Positions 35,167-45,650 of a DNA stretch of 64,000 bases are shown piece by piece. Position numbers and translations under genes: made by a program. Under the pieces are notes generated by a model, which was not told the DNA's origin, did not search any database, and saw nothing but the letters and a program-made list of their open reading frames with translations. The DNA is from Macrosoma leucophasiata (Eukaryota; Arthropoda; Insecta; Lepidoptera; Hedylidae), in assembly GCA_036365455.1 (NCBI GenBank), contig JAWQUS010000009.1, forward strand, positions 3,688,001-3,752,000, read 5' to 3'. The first letter of the stretch is position 1, and the number at the start of each line of letters is the position of its first letter.

Positions 35167-35750
35167 GTGTTTAAATGTGTCCTGCCTGTATATGACAATA
35201 TGTTGCCCTGTATACACGAAGAGAAATTGTATATTGTGCACAAAGTTACCTACACATACCTACCTATATTTTGTCTGATCCAGTCGCGTTTATTTCAGCA
35301 TTCTTTTGATAAACAGATGATAGTGTCGGTAGTCAATAACATGAGAAAGGAGAGATTCCGCTTGAACATAGTGTCATACTTAAATGATTTCTATGTAGAT
35401 ATATGAAGGAATTCCTCGCGCGCACCGGTACACGAGTCGGACGTGTTCACTCAAACAAATTAAAATTAAAGAAATTATTAAAATCAGTGTCAACTTAAAA
35501 ACAACCTTAAATAGTGAAGTGCAGTGTCGCAATTACTCTATTCGCCGTTTCAACTTAAGACCTTTTGTGGCAGAGTTGTTTACAACTTTGCTTCATCGGA
35601 GAACAAAAGAGTGCATTGTTGGCTTATCGCAAAAAAAATATTTTTTTTGTTTACACATCTTTTAAATTGCACGACAATAAAGTATAATATCGAATACGTA
35701 ATATTATATTCCTGTACTATTATACACATATTGAATTACTACAAGAAAAT

Positions 35751-36605
35751 ATGAACACAATAAAATCGCCGAAAAAAACATGCAGCGGATCATATCCCGA
35801 TTTGACAACCTTAAGAGAAGACAGTTCTGTTTCGGAAAAATCTCAAATTACTTTCCGAAAACGTAAGGAACCAGAACCGGATTTCCAGTTAAAAAAAGAA
35901 TTCGAAAGTCTTCGAAAAGAAATAAGATCTTTTTTATCGAATTTTTCGGCGGTCCAAAATGAAAGCGTGAATAGCTTGCGACAAGATATGAATGAAATAA
36001 AAGAACAATTGTTAGGTATAAAACTATCGACAGATATAGTAATTAAAGAACAAGAAACTATGAAACAAGACATCGAAACTTTGAAATCACAATGTAATAA
36101 AAATGAAGAAAATATAAAATGTCTTCAGTCGTCGTCATTACAGTCAAATATGTCTTTATTTTCCTACGAAGAAATGATATCGGAATCGCAAATGCGAAAC
36201 ATGAAGCGAAAGAACATAATAATTTATGATATTCCGGAGATATCCGTGAAAAATAAATATGAGAGATTGGAATATGAAAAAAATGAAGCTTACAAAGTGA
36301 TTAACAAAATTGTAGATGAATGTCGTCAACCATTGAAAGTGTTCAGGTTAGGTAAATACAGCCCGCAAAAAATTCGACCACTCAAGGTATGTTTTGACTC
36401 CGAAGAAATGGCACTAAACATATTGCGCAATAAAAGTACTCAATCAGAATTCAAAATATATTCGGATAAGACCTTCACCCAACGCAAGTACATTAAACAA
36501 CTTAAAGAAGAGTTACATAAACGCCAGCAGGCCGGTGAGCAAAATCTTATTATAAAATACATTAAAGGAAGTCCTAAAATAGTTATTCAACAGACAAAAA
36601 ACTAA
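35751..36605 (+). CDS. LINE ORF1 protein (coiled coil plus RRM-like)
   Basis: 284 residues starting at ATG 35751. Residues about 40-125 are heptad-like and rich in Lys/Glu/Gln/Leu, consistent with a coiled coil that would trimerise. Residues about 145-240 (MKRKNIIIYDIPE..., KVFRLGK, IRPLKVCFDS) look like the RRM-type domain of L1-class ORF1 proteins, followed by a basic C-terminal domain. Such proteins bind element RNA and package it with the ORF2 protein. No CCHC knuckles were seen, which separates it from Jockey gag. The stop TAA (36603-36605) follows directly on an A_AAA_AAC heptamer that may shift ribosomes into ORF2. Confidence 0.75.
   Translation: MNTIKSPKKTCSGSYPDLTTLREDSSVSEKSQITFRKRKEPEPDFQLKKEFESLRKEIRSFLSNFSAVQNESVNSLRQDMNEIKEQLLGIKLSTDIVIKEQETMKQDIETLKSQCNKNEENIKCLQSSSLQSNMSLFSYEEMISESQMRNMKRKNIIIYDIPEISVKNKYERLEYEKNEAYKVINKIVDECRQPLKVFRLGKYSPQKIRPLKVCFDSEEMALNILRNKSTQSEFKIYSDKTFTQRKYIKQLKEELHKRQQAGEQNLIIKYIKGSPKIVIQQTKN
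36596..36605 (+). promoter_or_regulatory. putative -1 ribosomal frameshift site
   Basis: The ORF1 codons read ACA AAA AAC TAA. Bases 36596-36602 therefore form A_AAA_AAC, a classic X_XXY_YYZ slippery heptamer in the correct phase, immediately before the stop. A -1 slip lands exactly in the ORF2 frame (codons starting at 36602). No obvious downstream stem-loop was found in the A/T-rich spacer, so efficiency is uncertain. Confidence 0.5.
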
Positions 36606-39484
36606 TTTCAAAAGATAAAGAAAAAATAAATCACTATGTAGTAACTAAATATGAAGATCTGCAATTGAACTCATCGTCACTGAGGTTTTTTTATGCCAAT
36701 CTGAGGAGTATACGAACAAAAGGAAAATTCGATGAAATTAACTGCATAATTAAGTCAATACGGAAAACTACGCATTTTCTAATTTTTACGGAGACTCATA
36801 TTACATCGGACGACGATGCCAAATTATACCATTTACCAGATTATACCCACGTTTTCAACTATAGGAAAGATAAAAAAGGCGGAGGCGTTTCAATTTTCGT
36901 ACATAAAAGCGTGCAATTTGAAATAACTGAAGATTATCAAGAAAATGGTAATCATTATTTGTGGATTTATACAACTAAACTATCTTTAAATATTGGAGTT
37001 ATTTATAAACCTGATGGTGACGCAGATATGGACAATTTCTTGGAGTTATACTCATCACAATTGGAGAAACGAAAAAGGTCAGTGGTATTTGGTGATTATA
37101 ATATCGATTTGTTAAGGAAGGGAAATTACGTCAGTAAGTATACAAGATGTATTGAGGAGAGCGGGTATGAAGTACTCAATAAAATTGATTCTAAATATTG
37201 CACGCGAGAGACAGATACAACAAAAACGATTATAGACCATATTAGCACTAATATAAACAAGAATTCATTTAAATTGTCAATAATTGAATCATCACTCTCC
37301 GATCACAAACAACTATACTTAGAAATAAGCAAATTAACACCACCTAAACCTCAAAGCATACATTACAAAGCTATTGATTACGAAAAACTTTACCAACATG
37401 CGTCAGATGCGATCAATTTTGAGAACATTTGTAACTACGATGCATTAGAAAAATTTGTTCTAGAACACATTGAAAGCAGTAAAATAAATAAAATCAAAAT
37501 AATGAACTTACCCCGTGATGATTGGATAAACAAAGACATAATTGAAGCAATAAATTTAAGAAATGACCTTAGCTTAAAAACTAAGCGTAACCCTAAAAAC
37601 AAAGACGTGAACAAAAAATTTATCGACGCACAACAACAGGTACAAACACAACACAAGACATTTAAAGAAGATTATTATTTAAACCTATTTAACAAGTCTT
37701 TTGACCAACCAAAGAAAATGTGGGAACTCATTAATAGCTTGGCGACAAATAAATTTAAGAACAAAAGCACTGTTGCTAAACTAATAATTAACTCTAAGGA
37801 AATTGTAGATGGTTATCAAATATGTGACGCTTTCAATTCCTTTTTTTCATCAAACAGTACAGATTTAGCGGGCAAAATAGCTCAAAATTACCATGACAGT
37901 ACTGGTAATATTTTAATGTATCCACAAGGGTACTCACACAACATAGAATTAAATGAATTTATGCCATGTAGTATAAGTGAGGTGAGTAAAATTATTGATA
38001 ATTTAGACAGTAATACCAGTACTGGATTAGATGGTATTAGTACAAAAGCGGTAAAATGTCTGAAAGATGTGATAGTAGAACCTTTGACCAAGTCAATTAA
38101 CAGTTGTTTAGAGAACGGAGTCTTCCCAGATACCCTTAAGGCTGCCAAAGTGAGTCCAATTTATAAATCTGGAAGTAGGTCTGATCCAAACAACTACAGA
38201 CCTGTATCGGTGTTACCAATTTTCTCAAAAATTTTTGAGCGCATTCACTCCGACCGTCTTACTTCGTATTTAGATAGGAAGGAGTTTTTTATTGATGAAC
38301 AATATGGTTTTCGTCCAAAGTCCAGTACGATTGCGGCTACTATTGATCTAGTAACTAAAATTAAAGTGAATATTGATAAAAAAAATTTTGTTCTGGGCAT
38401 ATTTATTGATTTAAAGAAGGCGTTCGATACAGTCAGTCATAAAAAACTGCTTTTAAAGCTGAAGAACATTGGCATCACTGGCACAGCTCATCAAATATTA
38501 ACTTCGTACTTGCAAAATAGGAGTCAGATTGTAAAAATAGATAATTTCACAAGTTCTTATCAAAATTTAAAAAATTACGGAATTCCACAAGGCTCCATTT
38601 TGGGCCCTCTTATGTTTTTAATATACGTAAATAATATAACTAAAATAGGTCTTACTGGTCAGCTGACTTTATATGCTGATGATACATGTCTTTTTTACTT
38701 CGGCAACTCTTTTCAAGAACTACTAACTAACGCTCAGCTTGACTTGGATATACTAAATGAATGGTTTTCACACAATTTACTAAGTATAAACACAAAAAAA
38801 ACTTCTATCATGATTTTAGCTGCAAAAAATAAGCCCATTCCAGATTTTTATCCCCTCAAAATAAACAATGAATTAATCCAAAGATCACACCAGGAAAAAT
38901 ATTTAGGTTTGTTATTAGATGACAAACTAACGTGGAAACCACATATAGAGTCCCTAAGAACAAAATTATCGAAGGTCTTAGGAGCTATTCGTAAAGTAAC
39001 AAACTGTATTCCCAAAAAAGTTAAAACTATTATCTATAACTCTTTAGTTAAATCTCATATCGAGTATCTGATTGAGGTATGGGGATCAGCAGCACCAACT
39101 AATTTACTACCATTACAAATAATACAAAACAAAATAATTAAAGTGTTGTTTCATTATCATTATAGAACACCTACAGACGAACTATATAAAAAAACTAAAT
39201 TATTTAACATTATACAAATTTTTAAATATAAAACCTGTGTTTTAATAAAAAACATAGTTTCCAATAAAATAAAATCAAATATAAAATTTGTGACAAAACA
39301 AAATACACATGGCTTGAGAAATAAACATAAATTAAACACTATTATACCTAGAACAAACTACGGAAAAAAAAGTATTTTATTTGAAGGCGTCCAACTATTC
39401 AATAAATTACCTAATGAAATAAAGGAATGTGATAGCGTTGCAATGTTTAAAAACAAACTTAAATTGTGTATTGCCAAATTGTAA
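36602..39484 (+). CDS. LINE ORF2: endonuclease-reverse transcriptase, CR1-like
   Basis: The frame is open from 36578 to the TAA ending at 39484. Counting from the TTG at 36665, the apurinic-type endonuclease occupies about 1-225 with N12 (YANLRS), E43 (FTETHI), D144 and N146 (FGDYNID), and LSDH near 213. The RT follows with NYRPVSVLP, GFRPKSST, FIDLKKAFDTVSH, GIPQGSILGP and the active site YADD at 670-673, then a C-terminal tail. The protein nicks target DNA and copies element RNA by target-primed reverse transcription. There is no ATG in this frame before 37028 (residue 122), which lies after two catalytic residues, so translation probably enters from ORF1 by frameshift or non-AUG initiation. 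Assignment to the CR1 group rather than Jockey or L1 rests on motif style. Confidence 0.85.
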   Translation, partial: LISKDKEKINHYVVTKYEDLQLNSSSLRFFYANLRSIRTKGKFDEINCIIKSIRKTTHFLIFTETHITSDDDAKLYHLPDYTHVFNYRKDKKGGGVSIFVHKSVQFEITEDYQENGNHYLWIYTTKLSLNIGVIYKPDGDADMDNFLELYSSQLEKRKRSVVFGDYNIDLLRKGNYVSKYTRCIEESGYEVLNKIDSKYCTRETDTTKTIIDHISTNINKNSFKLSIIESSLSDHKQLYLEISKLTPPKPQSIHYKAIDYEKLYQHASDAINFENICNYDALEKFVLEHIESSKINKIKIMNLPRDDWINKDIIEAINLRNDLSLKTKRNPKNKDVNKKFIDAQQQVQTQHKTFKEDYYLNLFNKSFDQPKKMWELINSLATNKFKNKSTVAKLIINSKEIVDGYQICDAFNSFFSSNSTDLAGKIAQNYHDSTGNILMYPQGYSHNIELNEFMPCSISEVSKIIDNLDSNTSTGLDGISTKAVKCLKDVIVEPLTKSINSCLENGVFPDTLKAAKVSPIYKSGSRSDPNNYRPVSVLPIFSKIFERIHSDRLTSYLDRKEFFIDEQYGFRPKSSTIAATIDLVTKIKVNIDKKNFVLGIFIDLKKAFDTVSHKKLLLKLKNIGITGTAHQILTSYLQNRSQIVKIDNFTSSYQNLKNYGIPQGSILGPLMFLIYVNNITKIGLTGQLTLYADDTCLFYFGNSFQELLTNAQLDLDILNEWFSHNLLSINTKKTSIMILAAKNKPIPDFYPLKINNELIQRSHQEKYLGLLLDDKLTWKPHIESLRTKLSKVLGAIRKVTNCIPKKVKTIIYNSLVKSHIEYLIEVWGSAAPTNLLPLQIIQNKIIKVLFHYHYRTPTDELYKKTKLFNIIQIFKYKTCVLIKNIVSNKIKSNIKFVTKQNTHGLRNKHKLNTIIPRTNYGKKSILFEGVQLFNKLPNEIKECDSVAMFKNKLKLCIAKL

Positions 39485-40953
39485 ATCACTATTTTAGTGC
39501 TACATTTTTTTTTTCTTTTCACACACGTTCTCAAAGTCAAACTGTTTATTTATCATTTTGGATTTCAAGCATCACTTATGATATATCAGAAATTAAGAAC
39601 TAAGTTAAATTAAAGTGAATAACAATAGATATACGTAACGATTTATAACTGTAAAAATTGAGATCAAGAATGTCACTGAAAATAAATTTAGATACACTTA
39701 TGTATATATAAGTAGAATGTCTCATTTCCTCTTTTACAAACTGATAATAAAGAAGTGAGGAACAGAAGAGAAGGTTGTAATACTGAATAGTTTTATAAGT
39801 GCCAGAGGTGTAAACATTATATTCTATTCATTTTTAAGTCTCATTGTAAAAGAACTTATATGTTTGTATGAGATTAAATAAAGATCTTTAAACCTATATA
39901 TGAGGTAGATAGTTTTTTTGTTGTTAACAAAACAAAATAATAAATTTTGTCGTAGAGGTTTTCTTAGATCTGTTATCGAATATCACTATACGTTATATTC
40001 GTGTCTCTCAACCAATTTAAAGCAGCGCACACGATATAAGAGAAAAAATATTTTCCGACAACTAGGTATATCCGTAATCTAGACGAAGTATGAATATAGG
40101 CGGAAGGAAAGATATGGAACCTATATTACATACTCACATTAATGTTTTTAGTCAACTCTGCAAGCGCAACAGTGGAGGTTTTTTGACACGGGCGCCATCG
40201 GACGCAAGAAGCGATTACAATTATTAAAAGTCGCACCGCCCGTTCGCACGAACACCGAGGTGAGCCGAAATTCCTCGAAATGGACGAAGTGCGTCTCTAC
40301 ACTCTTGTAATTGCGCTCGCGTTCCCGACTCACTCAGTTCACGACAGGTTTTCAATGCCTACGGACGTTATATGGGAGGCCGCCATTTTGGAAACTGTTC
40401 GTGCGTCTCTACACTCTTGTACTTGTGCTCGCGTTCCCGACTCACTCAGTTCACGACGGGTTTTCAATGCCTACGGACGTTATATGGGAGGCCGCCATTT
40501 TGGAAACTGTTCGCGATAACGTTACAAGTGTAATAAACCTGTATACGGCAGCCGAAAGTGCTATGAAGTGTAAATGTTTGGATACCTAGGTAATATTCGG
40601 GACAAAATGAAAGTGTTCATCGAAGACGATTAAACGATCCGATAAAATGAATGTTAATTCGTTCATCCGATTTAAGGAACAAACATGTACCTACCGTTTG
40701 CGTGTTATACTCCTAAAGTGTTCGATGTTGTGATTATTGTGTTAAATGTATAAGCTTACAGTCTTGTGTTTGTGATTTTTATGGAGTGAAGTAAAACGCT
40801 GCATTTACAAAAGACGAATTCAGGCCTCAATCAAAAAACAGAACAAAAATGTGGGTGTCTCCGGTCTGTGTTTCAACCTGTATAGGCGATTAGATCGGTA
40901 AGTTTATTAAATTTACTTACAATTTTTTCTAAACAATAAGATGTTTAATTTCA

Positions 40954-42135
40954 GTGTTTAAATGTGTCCTGCCTGTATATGACAATATGTTGCCCTGTAT
41001 ACACGAAGAGAAATTGTATATTGTGCACAAAGTTACCTACACATACCTACCTATATTTTGTCTGATCCAGTCGCGTTTATTTCAGCATTCTTTTGATAAA
41101 CAGATGATAGTGTCGGTAGTCAATAACATGAGAAAGGAGAGATTCCGCTTGAACGTAGTGTCATACTTAAATGATTTCTATGTAGATAGATATATTAGGT
41201 AGGTAGTTATTTTTGTTGTTAACAAAACAAAATAATAAATTTTGTCGTGGAGGTTTTCTTAGATCTGTTAACGACTATCACTCTACGTTATATTATCGTC
41301 TCTCAACCAATTTAAAGCAGCGCACACGATATAAGAGAAAAAATATTTTCCGACACCTAGGTATATCCGTTATCTAGACGAAGTAACAATATAGGCGGAA
41401 GTAAAGATATGGAACCTATAATACATACTCACATTTATGTTTTTAGTCAACCTTGCAAGTGCAACAGTGGAGGTTTTATGACACGGGCGCCATCGGACGC
41501 AAGAAGCGATAACGATTATTAAAAGTCGCACCGCCCGTTCGCATGAACACCGAGGTGAGCCGAAATTCCTCGAAATGGACGAAGTGCGTCTCTACACTCT
41601 TGTACTTGCGCTCGCGTTCCCGACTCACTCAGTTCACGACGGGTTTTCAATGCCTTCGGACGTTATATGGGAGGTCGCCATTTTAGAAACTGTTCGCGAT
41701 AATGTTACAAGTGTAATAAACCTGTAACGGCAGACGAAAGTGCTATGAAGTGTACATGTATGGATACCTAGGTAATATTCGGGACAAAATGAAAGTGTTC
41801 ATCGAAGACGATTAAACGGTCCGATAAAATGAATGTTAATTCGTTCATCCGATTTAAGGAACAAACATGTACCTACCGTTTGCGTATTATACTCCTAAAG
41901 TGTTCGATGTTGTGATTATTGTGTTAAATGTATAAGCTTACAGTCTTGTGTTTGTGATTTTTATGGAGTGAAGTAAAACGCTGCATTTACAAAAGACGAA
42001 TTCAGGCCTCAATCAAAAAACAGAACAAAAATGTGGGTGTCTCCGGTCTGTGTTTCAACCTGTATAGGCGATTAGATCGGTAAGTTTATTAAATTTACTT
42101 ACAATTTTTTCTAAACAATAAGATGTTTAATTTCA
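40954..42135 (+). repeat. monomer 9, short (1182 bp)
   Basis: One 112-bp block (near 41585). The distance to monomer 7 is 6970, which is 2473 after removing LINE plus duplication. Confidence 0.85.
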
Positions 42136-43320
42136 GTGTTTAAATGTGTCCTGCCTGTATATGACAATATGTTGCCCTGTATACACGAAGAGAAATTGTA
42201 TATTGTGCACAAAGTTACCTACACATACCTACCTATATTTTGTCTGATCCAGTCGCGTTTATTTCAGCATTCTTTTGATAAACAGATGATAGTGTCGGTA
42301 GTCAATAACATGAGAAAGGAGAGATTCCGCTTGAACATAGTGTCATACTTAAATGATTTCTATGTAGATAGATATATTAGGTAGGTAGTTATTTTTGTTG
42401 TTAACAAAACAAAATAATAAATTTTGTCGTAGAGGTTTTCTTAGATCTGTTATCGAATATCACTATACGTTATATTCGTGTCTCTCAACCAATTTAAAGC
42501 AGCGCACACGATATAAGAGAAAAAATATTTTCCGACAACTAGGTATATCCGTAATCTAGACGAAGTATGAATATAGGCGGAAGTAAAGATATGGAACCTA
42601 TATTACATACTCACATTTATGTTTTTAGTCAACTCTGCAAGCGCAACAGTGGAGGTTTTTTGACACGGGCGCCATCGGACGCAAGAAGCGATAACAATTA
42701 TTAAAAGTCGCACCGCCCATTCGCACGAACACCGAGGTGAGCCGAAATTCCTCGAAATGGACGAAGTGCGTCTCTACACTCTTGTACTTGCGCTCGCGTT
42801 CCCGACTCACTCAGTTCACGACAGGTTTTCAATGCCTACGGACGTTATATGGGAGGCCGCCATTTTGGAAACTGTTCGTGCGTCTCTACACTCTTGTACT
42901 TGTGCTCGCGTTCCCGACTCACTCAGTTCACGACGGGTTTTCAATGCCTACGGACGTTATATGGGAGGCCGCCATTTTGGAAACTGTTCGCGATAACGTT
43001 ACAAGTGTAATAAACCTGCATACGGCAGCCGAAAGTGCTATGAAGTGTAAATGTTTGGATACCTAGGTAATATTCGGGACAAAATGAAAGTGTTCATCGA
43101 AGACGATTAAACGATCCGATAAAATGAATGTTAATTCGTTCATCCGATTTAAGGAACAAACATGTACCTACCGTTTGAGTATTATATTCTTAAAGTGTTC
43201 GATGTTGTGATTATTGTGTTAAATGTATAAGCTTACAGTCTTGTGTTTGTGATTTTTATGGAGTGAAGTAAAACGCTGCATTTACAAAAGACGAATTCAG
43301 GCCTCAATCAAAAAACAACA
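42136..43320 (+). repeat. monomer 10, long, last well-preserved unit
   Basis: Two 112-bp blocks (42764-42987). The good match ends at CAATCAAAAAACAACAAAAATG, where the sequence jumps back to the GGATAACTAGGTAATATTCG segment of a diverged copy. Confidence 0.8.
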
Positions 43321-44350
43321 AAAATGTTTGGATAACTAGGTAATATTCGGGACAAAATGAAAGTGTTCATCGAAGACGATTAAACGATTCGGTATAATGA
43401 GTGTTAATTCGTTCATCCGAATTAAGGGACAGTCATGTACCATTTAGTAATTATACTCCTACAGTGTTCGATATTGTGATTTATGTATTAGCCTACAGTC
43501 TTGTGTTTGTGATTTTTCTGGAGTGGAGTGAAACGCTGCATTTACAGAAGACGTATCCAGTCCTTAATCAAAAAACAAAACAAAAATGTGCATTTTTTTT
43601 TTACAAATTTACATTTTTTTTTGTAAAGATGTTTAATTTTATTATTTAAATGTGTCCTGTCTATATATCATAATATGAGGCCCTGTATACACGAAGATAA
43701 ATTGTGTATCGCGCTGAAAGTTGCCTACACATATTTTGTATGATCCAGTCGCTTTTTTCAGCTGAAGATAGTGTCGGTAGTCACTTTTATGAGAAACGAG
43801 AGATTCCGCTTGTACATAGTGTCATACTCAAGTGTCTACTTTGTATATTAGGTAGATAGTTTTTTTTATTGTTTACATAACATAAGGGGATAAATTTTTT
43901 CGTAAACGTTTTTGAGATCTGTGAAGTGTGAATATACGGATACCAAGGTTATAATATTTGAGATAAAATCAAAGTTTTCACCCAATTACGATTATCGAAA
44001 GTCGCCCCGCCCGAACCTCGAGGCGAGTCGAGGAAGTCCTCGTTACCCGGGCCTATCTGTCCCCGAAGAGTCGGGACCGTGATCTATAGGAGGAGATACT
44101 GGTACGCAAAGAAACTCACTGAGGAAGGCTATAACCTTTTTTTTTGTAACTGTGCGCGAAAACACCACAAGTGTTATAACCAACCCGTATACGGCACAAG
44201 AAAGTGAGATGAAGTGTGAATGTGCGGATAACTAGGTTATAATATTCGGGACAAAATCAAAGTGTTCATCGAAGACGATTAAACGACTCGACATAAAGGG
44301 TTATATTTCGGACAATCATGTACCTACCTTTTGCGTATTATACTCCTAAT
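43321..44350 (+). repeat. diverged right flank of the satellite array
   Basis: At least two degenerate partial monomers: TTCGGGACAAAATGAAAGTG at 43346, the GTGTCCTGTCTATATATCAT segment at 43651, and a second pass with CATCGAAGACGATTAAACGA near 44267. Many indels, as at a satellite edge. Confidence 0.65.
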
Positions 44351-45121
44351 TGGGTTATTCGTCAACTCCACACAAATGGCCTGACGCACGTGTGTCCAGT
44401 TGGTGAAAATATATTGGTGTTTTATTTATTAAATACATTTTCATTCATTCATTCATTCATTCTGTCTTGGTTGGTCAAATGATAGGTAATCTAATTATCT
44501 AGGTATTCTTGTTACCACCACCAACCCATACAAGAAGTAGGTAAGATTAGGAGGTACCTTCTTACTTTCCTCTCCGTCCCGTAAAACCCCAAACCCATCA
44601 TTTCATATAACATATCAGCTAAAATACGGGTAAAGTGGTAATGTCATTTTCTTTTTCCTAACGTAACCGTAAGCATTTAATTGACACGTACCCCTATATT
44701 ATCCACTACAAATAGTTTTAGTCATGAATACTTACCTATCTAATATATTCCATGTGTTATTCGAAAAAAAAATGGGTAATTCATAAACCTTAAAATCATG
44801 ATACCAATAAAACCTGTTCATTCGGCTTTCAAGTCGCGCGCCAACACCTATGTTGGCGCGCGACTTTGAAAGGTACTCGTACCTATTAGCGCCCTAGAGC
44901 GCGCTATGCGAATATCGTTCCTTTACGAATACTAGCCAATAGGCAAGGAGAATGCGCGCATGCGTCTTATGTCACCCTTGCGGGGCCCGAACTTTTGGAA
45001 AATACGATTAACTTCGCCTCCCGCGCTCCGCGACCGAGGGGACCCGAAAACAAACAGGGATAGTGAATAGTAAACATAAAACAAAAGTAGCGGGGAAGCG
45101 CGGTAGCGGACTGCGGAGTCA
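44351..45121. other. intergenic with a strong GC-rich hairpin
   Basis: A CATT microsatellite (44440-44461) and a near-perfect hairpin at 44826-44872. From 44990 the sequence becomes GC-rich and continues after the MITE at 45651-45740, where a donor-like GGTGAGTGA appears (about 45731). This could be a promoter and non-coding first exon, but no coding sequence supports it. Confidence 0.35.
44826..44872. repeat. GC-rich hairpin, 14 + 7 bp stem
   Basis: GTCGCGCGCCAACA (44833-44846) pairs perfectly with 44851-44864 across loop CCTA. The outer CTTTCAA (44826-44832) pairs with 44866-44872 after a one-base bulge. No T tract or gene end accompanies it; the role is unknown. Confidence 0.7.
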
Positions 45122-45129
45122 GTTCACAG

Positions 45130-45642
45130 TAGACCTGAGTCGATCACTCCTTCGTCGGGATTCGGGTCGATCGCGACCCATCGACAAGGTGATCGAGTCT
45201 AAATGACTCGATCGTTTGGGTCATTTGGGTCGCGACTCGATTTCGCTCAAACGTATACTGTAACTCATGATTCTCGTGATTCGAGACCCATCTGATAAGG
45301 ATGCGAGACTCGAGACTGCGATCCACACATTATGTCGCTGGCTATTTTTCATTTTAATACATTTCAATTAATTATCACTATAATTTCATTCTTAAACTTT
45401 ATAGGTATATAGCATAAATTTTACAATTAGATGACATGGTGCAGGGGAGCTTGATCGATAAAACTGTAAACAAACTGAAGTGTACTTTATGCATAATGTG
45501 ATAGAGTTCACGAGAAACAAAGTACCCAATGACCCAAAAGACCCAAATGATCGACTTTTTTTGTACGTCACGACCCGATCACTTGTGTTTGGATCGTGAT
45601 TCAATCAAAGTGATTCTATCGCTCGCGATCGACTCAGGTCTA
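45130..45642. mobile_element. hAT-type MITE (513 bp) with 8-bp target duplication
   Basis: Perfect 16-bp inverted termini TAGACCTGAGTCGATC (45130-45145) and the reverse complement (45627-45642). GTTCACAG is duplicated on each side (45122-45129 and 45643-45650). An 8-bp duplication and TAG-starting termini indicate the hAT superfamily. No transposase frame is present, so it is non-autonomous. Identical termini and duplication suggest recent insertion. Confidence 0.85.
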
Positions 45643-45650
45643 GTTCACAG

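Larger units (their letters stand above)
35407..39895 (+). mobile_element. complete CR1-like LINE (4489 bp) with 8-bp target duplication
   Basis: Flanked by ATATATGA at 35399-35406 and 39896-39903. Removing the element and one duplication restores a 1290-bp monomer, so both ends are fixed to the base. Order: 344-bp 5' UTR, ORF1 (35751-36605), ORF2 (to 39484), and a 3' UTR ending in AATAAA-type sequence (39875-39895, no long poly(A)). No stop or frameshift damages either ORF, so the copy is young and may be competent. Confidence 0.9.
35167..40953 (+). repeat. monomer 8, long, split by a LINE
   Basis: Removing the 4489-bp LINE and one 8-bp target duplication leaves 1290 bp, exactly the length of long monomer 4. 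The right part (39904 onward) carries the long-type word and two 112-bp blocks (40288-40511). Confidence 0.88.
25995..43320 (+). repeat. tandem satellite array with higher-order structure
   Basis: Ten monomers plus a partial leading copy. A fixed marker (GTGTCCTGCCTGTATATGAC) starts near 26735, 28030, 29325, 30507, 31797, 32980, 33984, 35167, 40954 and 42136. Long monomers (1290-1295 bp) hold two copies of a block of about 112 bp; short ones (1182-1183 bp) hold one. After the first two long units they alternate, giving a 2472-2473-bp higher-order repeat: 31797-29325 = 2472 and 32980-30507 = 2473. Monomers are nearly identical, indicating recent homogenisation. A CR1-like LINE is inserted at 35407-39895. 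Every monomer contains a conserved intron-like GT...AG segment and 60-110-codon open frames, but these start without clear ATG context and are best seen as non-coding. Confidence 0.9.

Noticed and set aside
35524..35754. 76-codon frame whose stop overlaps the ATG of LINE ORF1 (ATGA)
   Set aside because: No ATG at its start, A/T-rich composition and no similarity; the overlap is probably chance.
25995..43320. CRISPR-like array
   Set aside because: Repeats are over 1 kb, nearly identical and contiguous, with no unique spacers and no cas genes; this is eukaryotic satellite DNA.
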